The notes under the pieces are model-generated. The model saw nothing but the letters and a program-made list of their open reading frames with translations. It ran no database searches and was not told where the DNA came from. Both the position numbers and the translations under genes were made by a program. Source: Azolla caroliniana (lineage: Eukaryota > Polypodiophyta). Taken from it: DNA of 64,000 nucleotides. Shown in pieces: positions 1-11,220 of this stretch. The DNA lies in assembly GCA_043228905.1 (NCBI GenBank), contig JBHGNT010000017.1:4154001-4218000 (forward strand), read 5' to 3'. Within the stretch, counting starts at the first letter, position 1. Each line of letters starts with the position of its first letter.

Positions 1-642
1 AACAAAAAGGGCTTCGCATAAAAAGAAGAGAGAAGGAAAAGGTGAAAAAATAAATAAATAATAAGAAATATACTAATCACTAACAGCGTTAAAGTTTAGG
101 AAGACGAATGAAAATAAAATTCTACTTAATCATGGGAAATTTTATTGTTTAGCAGAAAAAAGTCATTCTAAAAACGTACAAATCATGGGAAAAACTAGGT
201 ATTTGCAGATAAAGAAGAAACAATGATTCTATGGAACGAGAAATTAAGCTTTGGAAAGAAGAACAAAGAACAAATTAAACAATGATCTACGGAATGACAA
301 ACGCAGAAACAAGAACTAGAAACACATAAACAATACCGATCACGAAAAATTGAACCAATTCTGCAGCTTGGCATGGAGAAACAACAAAAAGAAATAGCCA
401 ATCCCATACAAATTTGAAGTTTTAAAATAACAAATGAGACATAATTAAGGTCTCCCAGAGAAATAAGAAGAACCTAAAACAAAACCCAATAATCATGTCA
501 TAGAGAACAAAAAAACATGCGATGGCAAAGCAAAGCATTAAGGTTTGGCAATGAAAGAAAATAACAAGAAGCATTGTGATAAACCGTAGAACAATGATTA
601 AGACTTTGAAAGATGGAAGAAGAGAAAAAGGGATGTGTGTAC
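1..642 (-). other. Intron 1 of the omega-3 desaturase gene (partial)
   Basis: This stretch follows the 5' splice site (GT at 642-641 on the minus strand) of the desaturase first exon. No histidine-box coding sequence of the remaining exons is visible here, so exon 2 and beyond should lie past the left edge. The sequence is AT-rich and otherwise featureless. Confidence 0.6.
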
Positions 643-1208
643 CAATCATGGCCGAGGACGAAAAGCGCCCAAAACATGGTGCCTTGGGCGAACCAATAAA
701 GGGGCCATACGAGCCAATTGTCGAGAAAGGCTGCTCCAGCGGCAAGGCAGGCCACCACTACCACATCTCTGATAACATAGCCCACTGATCTCCATGGATC
801 CTTCACCCAACAATGTTTGGGGATGGCTGCGCGGATGTCCGCCAGAGTGAAAGGGGGCGGAGCCGCAGGGTCAAAGACCTGTTCTGTGGTTTCTCCAGGG
901 GGAGGAGGAAGAGGAGACACCATGGTGGCGGCATTACCTGAAGCCATGCTTACGCAGCGGAAAACATGCGGATTGTTGGTATTGCAATGGAGATTGTGAC
1001 GAAGAGAACGAGTTGTCGTGGTCAGTCTCATCGTCGCGGTGCCGCAGCTGCGCCGGAGTGCATTCTTCACCTGGCTCGAAGCCGAAGCTTCAGTGGAGCA
1101 GAGGGGAGGAGGACAAGAAGAAGAAGAAGAAGAAGAGCAAGGAACAATGAGTGAGGATATCTCCATGGCTAGGCAAGAATTGCAGCAAAAACAGGGGCTC
1201 GATGTCAA
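643..1208 (-). CDS. FAD7/8-like: Omega-3 fatty acid desaturase, chloroplast type, exon 1 (partial gene)
   Basis: This is the N-terminal 188 residues of a membrane omega-3 desaturase, which converts dienoic to trienoic fatty acids in plastid lipids. The Ser/Thr-rich first ~90 residues look like a chloroplast transit peptide. Next comes the family signature [17 protein letters not shown], then a hydrophobic segment ([12 protein letters not shown]...), then [13 protein letters not shown], the start of the first histidine box (HDCGH). The exon stops after TG of the expected Cys codon and is followed by GTACAC. That is the junction I recall for plant FAD7/FAD8 genes (established knowledge, from memory). 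Later His boxes must be on exons outside the window. The start at 1208 is the most upstream Met; an internal Met at residue 15 is possible. The long N-terminus argues for a plastid FAD7/8 rather than ER FAD3. Confidence 0.88.
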
Positions 1209-3548
1209 GCCCCTTCCTTCTGTAATGTTGTTACCAGCTCAGCCTTCTCTCTGTATCTGCCTCTGCCTCTGCCTCTGCTTCTGGAAGTCTCACTTTCTGT
1301 GTGTGTTTGTGTGGGTGTGGGTGTGGTCTTATCCATCATCAGTCATCAGTCATTAGTCATCATCCCCATCCACACACATACCATCTCCATTCCATGCTTC
1401 AAATTTTCTCTGTGTGTTTGTGCTTGTGCTTCTTATATGAATGATTGTGTATACATACATTATACATATATGAATGGTACTGGTATATCAAGTCTCTCAG
1501 GCAGGCCATGATTTACATACATACAAACCTCATATTCTCGGGTTCGGATTCCAGTTCTCGTCAATCTTATCGTGTGCTCATTATTTTATGTTGGTTCTTT
1601 CCGGCACGTTCCACCTACCTATACCCACAGGGCTTTCGAGAAACCATAATGTCATTTGCCCCAACGAGCTCAAAGAGATGTGGCGCTCCACACTACCTAA
1701 TTTGGTGGTACCCTATTATGAAAATGACATTCATCGTTATTACAACATAAGGTGAAAACCATGTTATGAACTTTGAAGGAGGAGACGTGCACACATATGA
1801 ATTATAGATGGTGCGATTACAAACCATGGTCGATCGGATAATTGTCCACTAGCTATATGAACCTGTCTTGGACCTAATAGACTCCTTGAGTACGGTTAAC
1901 ATATGTACATTCACGTTAGCTACTCCCCCATTATAAAACTCACCCACTATAATAGTTCCATAATTACAATGCAAAACAAACAAGAGTGTGACTAAGAGTT
2001 GTGTAATCCCAAATAGCATCATCATCAATATGCTCTTTCAAATGGTTGAAGTTTGTGTGCATAAGAAGGTCAATTTGCATTTGTTTTCACATAGTTTGTG
2101 CCTAAATCCTCATGGGGAAACCACATTCTCCCAAAGGTAAGAGTTTCTCGAGGCAACAAACATAATAGAAGAAATGAACACAAATATAGCAATAATTTGA
2201 GTGAATTAATTTTTTCTTCAACATGACTAAGATTACACAATCGTAAAGTTAAAATCGACCATTAGTAATATCTATGAGTTTTGAGGAACTAGAATCGGGA
2301 GAAAAATGTAATGGTGTTCGTTGTAGAAGCATTCAATCCATATATTCTCTTCATTATTTACAAAACGACCATGTTATGGATTTCAATACAAAATATATCA
2401 AGAAAGTGTTTTGCATCTTCTCCTATCTCATCCAATGCGGTTCACATGGGAGAGTTTTATAACTCTCCATCGTGGTCAATTTGGTCATATTTATCCGAGA
2501 GAGAGTTGCAAGTCTAGGGCTTTTTTGGTGACAACAATCGATGAATTATATATTATATGCTGACTCAAGGTAGAACATCAACAACAAAGCAATGTAATGT
2601 TTCTCTTTTCTTGACACTCCCATCCATCCAAGCTCTAAGGTGATAATGTGGTCACTCATGGTAGAGGGACGACAACAAAGCAATATAATATTTCTCCTTT
2701 CTTGGGACTATCCTTCATCAAACCATTAAGGTGAGAATGTCAAACCCAAAACCCTGTAGTGCCATTTCAAACTTGCTTGGTGTTGCTTAATCAATTCTCC
2801 ATGTTGGAGCACTTTGATAGTACGCATCATTACAAACAGTTCTATATCTTCTCTGCCCAATACTAGCATATCAAATTCTATTCCATTTGAAAGCTTGAGT
2901 TATCCCATATGATACCAAAACATGTGTAATTGTATGTCAATCCTATACATTACTTTTTCAAGCACATTGTTTTTTGACAAATGCATATCCAACAAGCTTC
3001 CAAGTCTCTTCCTTTGGTCTATCCATGTCCAACTTGTGTGACCCATGCCTAGATTAACTTGTATATGTGCACAAACTATTGTGCTTCTTTCTTGGTTGCA
3101 CCACATATTGACATTCATTCATCACATCACTTTGATATCTGTGCATCAATATTTACGCCATTGTGTGTCCACATCTTAGCATTTCCTCTTTATCAGGTTG
3201 GTTTTGCAACTCCTAAACACGATCACATTGCATTCCACTTTAAGATATGGTATAAAACACTCTACCATATGAATTATCAATATCCAGTTTCCATGCCAAA
3301 CATCAAACCAATCTAATTCATCAACAAAAGAGCATTAAGAGTGAGACACTTGGTAAAAACTAAGGAGAAACAGTATCAATGTTTATTCTGAGACAAGCAA
3401 ATGATGACATGTGTATGTATGTACACCAAAAAAAGTATACATAAAAAAAAACCATTGACTAATTACTGTCTTTATGGGAAGAGTCGAACTTACCCAATGA
3501 TCATTGAAAACAAATATAGGATACCTCAACTACAGCATTGTTTGCACA
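1209..3548. other. Intergenic spacer
   Basis: This AT-rich spacer lies between two minus-strand genes. It holds short low-complexity tracts (CTCTGC and GTGTGTGGGTGTG repeats around 1255-1325) that probably belong to the 5' flank of the desaturase gene. I see no conserved coding sequence, and the short open frames lack recognisable motifs. Confidence 0.5.
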
Positions 3549-5075
3549 CTATACTGACCTTGATCTAGAATGCCAAAACAAAACAAGGAGTCCAACTATG
3601 ACAATGGTGCTTCCAGAGATAACAAGTGTTGATGGAAAACCAACTCCTCCTCTTTTTGATCCATCTGAAATAACAGAAAGCTCTTGTATTTTCGTCTTCA
3701 ACCCTTTTTCTTTGTTTGCCAAAGCCATGGCCTTCTCCTTGGCCTCCTCAAGAAACCCCTCTAATTTCTTAATATCTTCCTTGATTCTAATAAGCCTTTG
3801 TGTTTCCTCCTCATTCTGACCACCGCATCTTAACTTAAGCACTGCATTATGTAGATCTGCATTTGCAGTTTCTAGCCTTGCTTTCTGCTCGAAAAGCTCA
3901 GAAATTCGGCTTTCAAGTTCATGCATATGATGCTCTTGATCTACTCTTTCCTCATTCTCTTGCGCATCCTCTAAGTGGTCTCCATTGACCTTCAATGTAG
4001 CCTCACCAGTGCTTCTCACAGAATCATATGTATGGTGCTCTGAACCCACTATGGTCATAGCTTGACACACTTGACCTTCATCTTCGTCTTCAAGGCTGTT
4101 TTGACCTCTTTGTTGTTGTTCCTCTTCTTCAATGCTCACTTGCCCTCTTTGTTCTTCTCCTTGTCCTCCACATTTTTCTTCTTCAAGGTTGACTTGACCT
4201 CTTTGTGTTTGTTCTTCTTCTTCTTTTACAAGGCTGACTTCACCTCTTTGTGTTTCTTCTTCGTCTTCTTCAAGGCTGACTGGAACCTTTTGGATTTCTT
4301 TTTCTTCTTCTTCTTGGAACATTTCGTCTTTTTCTTTGCTTCTTAAATCCACAGTGACCATGATTTGACCTTCTTGTTCTTGTTCTCTTTCAGGACTTTC
4401 AAAATTCTCCGTGGACATGGCTTGAACGTGATCCTCTTCAAGGCTTTCTAGATTCCCCATGGCCCTGGCTTGATCTTCTTTTCTGTGGGCATCAAGTTTG
4501 GTTTCTAGATCCACCATGGCAAGGGCTTGACCTTCTAAATCCATCACGTCCATAACGAGACTTTCTTCTTCGCCAGTTCCTTCTCCTTCTGCTTCTTCTT
4601 CTTCTAAGGACTCCGATGTATCATGGAATCCATCCAATGTCTTCGTTTCACTATCCGCCCAAGCTGAAGAAGCTTCAGCATCAGAAACATTTTTCTCCCC
4701 CAGTACCCCCGCTCTTCCTTCATTTCTCATTTCATTCAAAAGATCTTCTTCCTCAACTTTCAACTGTTCTGCGTCGAAACACAGAGAATACAGCCTCGTC
4801 TCGACAGCGATCTGTTTCTCATTCAGAACATTCTCGTGGAAACCTACACTTCCGTTCGAATCATCGTTGGCAGAGGAAGGCCTGTTCTGATCAGAATCCA
4901 TACCTTCTTCTTCCGTTACGCGTACACCGCCAATCTGCTGCTTGAGAGAGACGATCTCCTCCTGGACCTTGTGCCGAGCTTCTCGCAATGAGTTCAGCTG
5001 GGGGGTCAGGTTTGGTGGGGCTCCATGGTCAGGGGCTTCCTCTGCGGGCGATGGCGGGAGGGGAGGAGGATACAT
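3549..5075 (-). CDS. Glu-rich coiled-coil protein with C-terminal tail anchor
   Basis: This is a single-exon frame of 508 residues. The N-terminus is proline-rich, followed by a heptad-like helix (LNSLREARHKVQEEIVSLKQQ). Residues ~130-350 are extremely acidic, with imperfect repeats of the type VSLEEDEEETQRGEVSL. A second long coiled coil (~385-470, ELESRISELFEQKARLETA) leads to one C-terminal hydrophobic segment (~482-501) followed by HSRSRSV. This is the layout of a tail-anchored protein facing the cytosol. It resembles the plan of plant PMD1/PMD2 organelle-division factors and myosin-like coiled-coil proteins, but no diagnostic motif fixes a family. Dense GAA/GAG repeats may have expanded by slippage. 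The GACGGT-rich repeat upstream (5131-5225) would lie in its 5' leader. Confidence 0.7.
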   Translation of the reverse strand: MYPPPLPPSPAEEAPDHGAPPNLTPQLNSLREARHKVQEEIVSLKQQIGGVRVTEEEGMDSDQNRPSSANDDSNGSVGFHENVLNEKQIAVETRLYSLCFDAEQLKVEEEDLLNEMRNEGRAGVLGEKNVSDAEASSAWADSETKTLDGFHDTSESLEEEEAEGEGTGEEESLVMDVMDLEGQALAMVDLETKLDAHRKEDQARAMGNLESLEEDHVQAMSTENFESPEREQEQEGQIMVTVDLRSKEKDEMFQEEEEKEIQKVPVSLEEDEEETQRGEVSLVKEEEEQTQRGQVNLEEEKCGGQGEEQRGQVSIEEEEQQQRGQNSLEDEDEGQVCQAMTIVGSEHHTYDSVRSTGEATLKVNGDHLEDAQENEERVDQEHHMHELESRISELFEQKARLETANADLHNAVLKLRCGGQNEEETQRLIRIKEDIKKLEGFLEEAKEKAMALANKEKGLKTKIQELSVISDGSKRGGVGFPSTLVISGSTIVIVGLLVLFWHSRSRSV

Positions 5076-5130
5076 GGTCTGAGAGGAAGCGCAGGAGGAA
5101 GATGAAGAAGAAGAAGAAGAAGTTCTCTCT

Positions 5131-5225
5131 GTTTAAATGACGATGACGACGGCGACGACACGATGACGATGACGATGACGGTGACGGTGACAGTGACGGT
5201 GACGGCGATGATGACGGCGACGGTT
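5131..5225. repeat. GAC/GGT trinucleotide-hexanucleotide microsatellite
   Basis: The tract consists of imperfect GACGAT and GACGGT units. It lies 55-150 bp upstream of the start codon of the minus-strand coiled-coil gene, so it is probably in its promoter or 5' UTR. The Ser/Val-rich frames across it are repeat artefacts. Confidence 0.8.
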
Positions 5226-5479
5226 GACACGAGAAGCTTGCCATCAAATTTTCTGTTTTGTCCACCTAGTTACTTGAACACACACACGCACATATGGATG
5301 CATGCATTGACATGATCAGGCATGATAGGTTTCCTTTAGTGGGGTTGGGGTTGGTTCTCAGGTAAACTCCAATCGGTCAAATACATATGCATTCCTCTTT
5401 GTTTTGTTCTGTACAATACATTCGTGAGCATCGGTCTTTTCTTTTCCGTTTCCGTGCACGTATGGACCGAATGGCACAC

Positions 5480-6285
5480 TCTTCCCTCTCGGCTCGAATT
5501 ATGCCCAGCATGTTATGTTGATGCATGAGAGGATGATCGATCAGATGCGTGGTGTATCAACAATTTGGCCTTCACCTCCTCTATTTTCAGATGGACTTTG
5601 GCAAGTCTCAATGGCGCACACCCTTCCCTCTCGATTCGAATTACATCTGCCTTTGTTATGTTGATGCATGAGAGGGTGATCAGGACGATTCGTGATGTAT
5701 TGACAGTCTCCCTTCACCTCTTCCGTTTTCAAATGAACTTTGGCTGTCTGAATGGCACACCCTTCCCTCTCAATTTGAATTACATCTGGCTTGTTATGTT
5801 GATGCATGAGAGGATGATCAGGAAGATGCATGGTATATTGACAGTCTCCTTCACCTCCTTTGTTTTCAGATGGACTTTGGCAGTCTAAATGGCACACCCT
5901 TCCCTCTTGAGTAGAAATATGTGTCATGAGAGGATGATAAGGAAAATGTGTGGTGTATTGATGGTCTCCCTTCCCTTCGCCCCTCTGTTTTCAGATGGAC
6001 TTTGGCAGTTTGAATGCGCACACTTCCCTCTCAAGTAGAATTATGTACGACTTGTATATTGATGCATGCGAGGATGATAAGGAAGATGTGCGGTGTATTG
6101 ACAGACTCCCATCACCTCCTTCGTTTTCATATGGACTTTGGCGGTTTGAATGCACGCTCTTCCTTGTTGATTAGAATTATATACGACATGTTATCTTTGC
6201 ACATGAGAAGATGATAAGTAAGATGTGTGGTGTATTTACAGTCTCTGTTCGCCTCCTTCATTTTCAAATGGACACTGGCATTGCT
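5480..6285. repeat. Degenerate ~140-bp tandem repeat, about six copies
   Basis: A unit containing GATGCATGAGAGGATGAT, then CTCCTTCACCTCCT, TTTCAGATGGACTTTGGCAG and GGCACACCCTTCCCTCTC recurs. The ATGCATG-type anchor is seen near 5521, 5664, 5802, ~5922, 6062 and ~6200, giving spacings of about 120-143 bp. Copies are clearly diverged. No gene is evident; the open frames on both strands come from the repeat. Confidence 0.85.
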
Positions 6286-6477
6286 AAGGACATGAAGAGA
6301 AGTTGCCGCTTATGTCTTCTCGTCCAACCATAAATCTAACATTTCAAAATATCCATTAAAACTATATTTTCCTTGTTTACGAACCTCCAACTTTATGTAT
6401 GTGGGTTTCACTCGAAATAAGCTATCTACGTGGAAGACATACCACTTTCTATCGTGATTGGTTAGTTGGGGTGAAGA

Positions 6478-7160
6478 GAGAGATTTTGTATCATCTTTAG
6501 AGAGAAATATGACTTATGAGACAAAAAATATAACATTTACACGTAATACACGTGAAAGTCAATAACATTTCTTAATGTTCAAAAGTACTTTGCTAATAAA
6601 TATTGCAATTGAGAATGCACACTATGAATTTGAAAGTCATTCATGCAAGGATTTGGTTTGGACAAAGATGTGTGGAATGCATAAAAGTGGAGCGTTGTAT
6701 CAAAGTGTGATGATCAAAGGTAGAGCATTGTATCAATTTGCGATTAACTCCCAAACTTGTTTATGACAAAATATGCATACTCGACTATTCTCATCACTTG
6801 TGCCCTAACGCCCCATCTTACATTGTAGTGTGTTAATTAAGTCGCACAAAAGCAATGGTTCAAATGGTATGGTGGTCATGATCTCAATGGGAAGTAATTC
6901 CATCCCAACAAGTATGAGTGTGTATGACATTTGTTTATTGGCTTTGAGAACTTTTGAAATAATTTTTTTTTGGACATTTTCAAAATTTTCCCAAGTGAAC
7001 TTAGGGATGCATCTGTCCCATAAAGAAGCACTAAGTGTCACCAAAGTGTCAAAAATGCATTTTTTGAGGATCAATCACTTAATTCCTCGATGACTACATG
7101 TATTCTCCAATGCATAATATGCTCTCTTTCCCACCTCTAGGCTAGCGGGTACCTTATGTG
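6478..7160 (-). mobile_element. LINE family A remnant (3' part of reverse transcriptase ORF)
   Basis: Reading the minus strand, a decayed ORF gives FDTLVTLSASLWDRCIPKF, FTWENFENVQKKI and GMELLPIEIM. Other copies in this window carry the same region in better form. The 3' non-coding part (6478-6830) contains the motifs GAGAATGCACACTATGA and CACTTGTGCCC shared with the copies at 14.1, 29.9 and 50.8 kb. Part of the C-terminal coding region has been deleted near 6850. Not functional. Confidence 0.75.
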
Positions 7161-7898
7161 ATAACCATTGAAGAGGGCCAATCATGGTGCAATCACTTGT
7201 TTAAACTAAGTATGACCATGTAAATGAATGTCAATCAACCCATGATTTCTCTTTGGTTTGTATAGGCAAAGGACCTTGCAACAATAATATCCTCTATAGT
7301 GTTTCCAAAAACCCCATAAATGGACATGATGCGTAAATAATGTTGCACCTAGACAAAGTTCCAATATTAAGTTTAAGCATGAACTTCACCTCACACCTCT
7401 TTGATCCCCAAATGAAAGAAGAGGCTAAGTTGATTGCAATATCTCCGTTTAGTGGCAACATAATGATTGAGAAAAACATGGGTAACTCCTTTTGTACGAG
7501 GAACTATAATCTTCTCTACTACATGATGGTGTCCATACAAATAAAGGGAGTGCTTTAATGCCATGTCATAACCAAGTTTCAAGCACATGAAGAACATTGA
7601 ATTGTAAGTGGAATGCTAACTCTTTGTAATTACCAACACGGCGATCCCTTCATCATCATCATCCCATGTGCTACACTCTTGTTCTCAATTAAATTTGGAC
7701 AATAGATATCCACGGTTGTGAATGTGAACGCATGTGTGTCGTGTAAATTGTAATAACGAAAATATATTGTCATGGGTTGAAGCAAATAAATAGACTGAAT
7801 TGGAATAGAGATATGTAAGACGACAAGGTTCAAATAAGAAAATAAGAAAGTAAGAAAATAAGGATTTTATATTACAAACAAGAAGACAATACATATTT
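7161..7898. other. Spacer without recognisable features
   Basis: AT-rich sequence with only short frames lacking motifs. It may be older retroelement debris, but nothing specific can be named. Confidence 0.4.
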
Positions 7899-8038
7899 AC
7901 AATGATGCACAAAATATTAGAGTTGAACCAACATGGACAATGTTTACGAGGATGCATAAAATACTAGAGTTCAACCAACGAGGACAATGTTTACAAGGAT
8001 GCACAAAATACTAGAGTTCAACCAACATGGACATTATT
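7899..8038. repeat. 47-bp tandem repeat, three copies
   Basis: Three successive units share the pattern GATGCACAAAATACTAGAG then TTCAACCAACATGGACAATG, with few mismatches. Non-coding. Confidence 0.85.
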
Positions 8039-8205
8039 ATAAAGACAATGTCTTCTCCACATTTAATACATCGTCGTGCTATGCATATTTTGTACTTTGT
8101 GGTCATGCATGTGTGCCATCATCATGCATGGCAAGGAGTGTCGTGGTAACTAAAGCATGAAATGTTACAATACATGAAACTATGAAATATTATGTATTAA
8201 TTAAT

Positions 8206-8357
8206 GGAAATTGGTAAATTCACAGTTTTTTTCGTATTTTCACAGTTTTTTTTTTAGTTCAGAAACATGATTATTTGCACTATAAATGATAGCCAAATTC
8301 CATCCCCCCCAAAAAACTGTGAAAATACGGAAAAAACTGTGAATTTACCAATTTCCA
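8206..8357 (+). mobile_element. MITE-like element, copy 1
   Basis: A ~150-bp element is bounded by ~26-bp inverted termini: GGAAATTGGTAAATTCACAG at the left, its reverse complement at the right. The interior contains AGTTCAGAAACATGATTATT and a C-run. It has no coding capacity. A clear target-site duplication cannot be assigned because the flanks are TA-rich. Confidence 0.8.
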
Positions 8358-8429
8358 TATTTTTATTTTTTATATTGGCCATCGATTTTTTGATAGCTCA
8401 AACTAGTTTTATTACCATCTATTAATTAA

Positions 8430-8560
8430 GGAAATTGGTAAATTCACAGTTTTTTGGGGGGGATGGAATCTGGCTATCATTTGTAGTGCAAATAATCCTA
8501 TTTCTGAACTAAAAAAAAACTATGAAAATACGGAAAAAACTGTGAATTTACCAATTTCCT
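8430..8560 (-). mobile_element. MITE-like element, copy 2 (inverted relative to copy 1)
   Basis: It has the same terminal inverted repeat and interior as copy 1 but runs in the opposite direction: the G-run and ATGGAATCTGGCTATCATTT come first, AGTTC-complement last. The two copies are separated by ~70 bp, forming a large interrupted palindrome. A TA microsatellite (8561-8581) abuts the right end. Confidence 0.8.
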
Positions 8561-8581
8561 ATATATATATATATATATATA

Positions 8582-9279
8582 TCTAATGATTTGTTCATAT
8601 TAACATAATGAGTTCCTTCATATCATGTGAATGGTTGTTGATTGCTTTGGTTACATGTATGCCCATGAGGCTAGCATATTCTTCATTGCAATTCATATCT
8701 ATATTTCTTGTGGTCCATACCAATGAAGATAGATAATTAGTCTCAAGGAATCCATTTGGTGATGGGTTCAAGCAATCCGCAAATGATGCATTTCACTTTT
8801 TCTACTTCTAGCAACATATGTGGAAGCCTATGATTTACATTGAATACAATCATTATTCCCTTTGCATATAAAAGGTTGGTTGCATCCTAATAACCAAAGG
8901 TATGAAGGGAGGTGGTCTTTGATGTACACATGTGCTCCAACATGCGCGTGTTCACACATCATGTGTATGGTTCGAGGTTGTTATCTGAACATACCCCATC
9001 AAGCTCAATTATGTTGTATCATCATTTTAGTCAAGGACCAATGTTCACCATCCTTCTATTGACACGGTCATGGGAGATTGGAGTTACTTCGCATACTACT
9101 ACGATCAAGCATCTATTCATGATGTAAATCGGGACATCATTTCCACCCAACATGATTGTGGTGTGTTATTTTTATTGATCAAGGCATGGGCCACTTCTTG
9201 TGATGTGATGCTTGCTTTTCTCCTCTATTCCATTTTGCTGCATCATTTATTGACAAGTGAAATTTTCACATACCCTCGC
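8582..9279. other. Spacer, possible copia pol debris
   Basis: This lies downstream (in minus-strand terms) of an integrase fragment, where reverse transcriptase would be expected. I cannot recognise RT motifs in any frame. Recorded as unassigned. Confidence 0.3.
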
Positions 9280-9886
9280 TCATTGAAGGTATGTTGTGAA
9301 TTCATTAGAAAGTATTCTCCGCCTTGGTCGAATCAAAGACATTGAATCTTCCAATTGTATCTTTCTCCACAAGATTTTTGAACTTTTAAAGTGAACAAAA
9401 ACTTCACTATTGGCACTCGTCAAGGAGATCCATGTGCCAGAAGAGTGGTCATTGATGAAGGTAACATAGTACCTACATCTCCCAAGTGTTGTGGTTTGTG
9501 CAAGCCCTTCTACATACAAATGGATGAAGTCTATGAGTTCCCTACTCTCATTCAAATAAATTGGAATGTGTGTATGCATTGCTTCCTAATTTAGCATGCT
9601 TTACCTATGTTGCTCAACCCATGCCCTTGAAGTTTGAAATTAGCCCACACATAACTTGTCTTGTTTTATCATCCAAAACTTTGGCATCTTCGTGTGTTTG
9701 ATTTGTTTTCACCATCTTAGACATTGGACATGCCTTTTGCCCATTGACAAAAAACACAAATTTCACCATATTGTCATCAACAATGAACATTCTCTCTTCT
9801 CTTCTCTTGTGAGTGACTAGTTGGCCCTTGTCCCTCAAGTATATTTGATGAAGCATCCATGACTGTGGGATTGGGCTTGGATGCAT
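9280..9886 (-). mobile_element. Ty1/copia pol remnant: GAG-pre-integrase and integrase fragments
   Basis: On the minus strand, 9614-9886 reads LRDKGQLVTHK...MFIVDDN...KACPMSK, the pattern of a GAG-pre-integrase region. The next block (9280-9579) contains GRCRYYVTFINDHSSGTWI and SEVFVHFKSSK, matching the copia integrase core around its first catalytic Asp (YYVTFIDDHSR in typical elements). Frames are interrupted and no LTRs are recognisable here, so this is an inactive remnant. Confidence 0.75.
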
Positions 9887-10224
9887 GGCTCCGCAATTAC
9901 TTTGGATGATTCTAAGTTATTTGCAAGAGTGGCAACATACAAGACTTTCTTAATGCAATTTTGATGTCTTATATCATTTTGAACAAGGCATATTTGATAT
10001 GGCAAACCATGTGTGTGGTGTAATCACCCACCTTCACATAGTTGGATCACATGTGTGTCTACAAGTTGTGAAACTAACCAATGTCATGTGGTTGTATGTG
10101 CCCAAGTAGACAAACCATGCATTACCCACTTCCGCTAGTTCTTGTTGACATTCAAAATTGCCTTATGGATTATATCATAATCATCTTGCATCATGTCCAT
10201 TGTGGTTGATGTTGGTGGCTTAGT

Positions 10225-10320
10225 TGTGTGAGTTGCCAAATATTGGCGGCATCACTCTTTTTCTCATGACAATCCATCTCAACATGGTGGGGCTTCCCAC
10301 AATACCAACGTTATGCTTTG
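10225..10320 (-). mobile_element. Ty1/copia gag zinc-knuckle fragment
   Basis: Minus-strand translation gives RWYCGKPHHVEMDCHEKKSD. This corresponds to the CCHC knuckle of copia gag (C-x2-C-x4-H-x4-C) with the first Cys lost. Its position upstream of the integrase fragment, same strand, makes 9.3-11.2 kb one decayed element. The minus-strand frame at 10724-11212 may be more gag sequence but lacks a safe motif. Confidence 0.7.
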
Positions 10321-11220
10321 TTTGGTAGGGTTGCTTCACCAAATCATATACATCTCCCCTTTGCACAACATTGCTATATATATATATATATATGGATAAT
10401 TATAAATAATAAAAAGTGAAGTTACATGCTTAAATAATTTACTTACAATCACAAGGAAGAAAGAGAACTCGCAAATTGAAATCACTCATTGATTATTAAA
10501 AAAAAAAAGGTTCGGGTTCATTCATGCATGTTTGTGTATCTAGATCAACATCACATTTTGTCTCTCAATCACCACTTATAGATAGAGGCCCCATGCATGC
10601 TTGCACAAAGTGCACAAACACTTCATAGCTACTACCCAATCTTCTTCCTCTTCCATGGTTGCGATCATTGTCTAAGTGTGCGTAGAGAATTTAACTTTCA
10701 AAGGTTGAGCTCTCATGTCAACATTATTTTCTTCTACCAACAACATTGATTGGAAACAAAAAAATGATGACAAATTTTCTTTGATGAAAGTGAATGTCAA
10801 TGTTTTGAATCATTGTGTGAAGTTGGTTACAATTGTCTCCACCATCTCTTCTTCGTACACATCCACACTTCGATGGAGACAAGGCCATCACACGAAGACT
10901 AAATTTGAGGGTGTAAATCATTGATGGATGTACCCTTGATGTGTATAGCACGATCAAATTGCTTGTTTCCTTCAAATTACAATGGTTCAATCGAGTTGTT
11001 TCCCTTGGGAACGAGGTTTGACATTGGCAAAGTTCCTCGTAAGAATAGTTATATATTATGTGTGTGTGTGTGTGTGGGCATGTGAAGAGTGTACACCTTG
11101 CCCTTGGTTTGTTCAAACTTTTGTTTGTGATTAATGTATTGAAACTTATCTCATAGTTGAAATTATATAAGTGATCATGTTTGCGGTGAAGATCTTCTTT
11201 AGTTTTTCCCATCCTTTCTT

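Noticed and set aside
3538-4346. Plus-strand Phe-rich frames (FFFFKVDLTSLCL)
   Set aside because: Antisense shadows of the Glu-rich repeats in the minus-strand coiled-coil gene.
10724-11212. 162-residue minus-strand frame as a gene
   Set aside because: It includes a translated TG dinucleotide repeat and no recognisable motif; probably decayed copia gag or noise.
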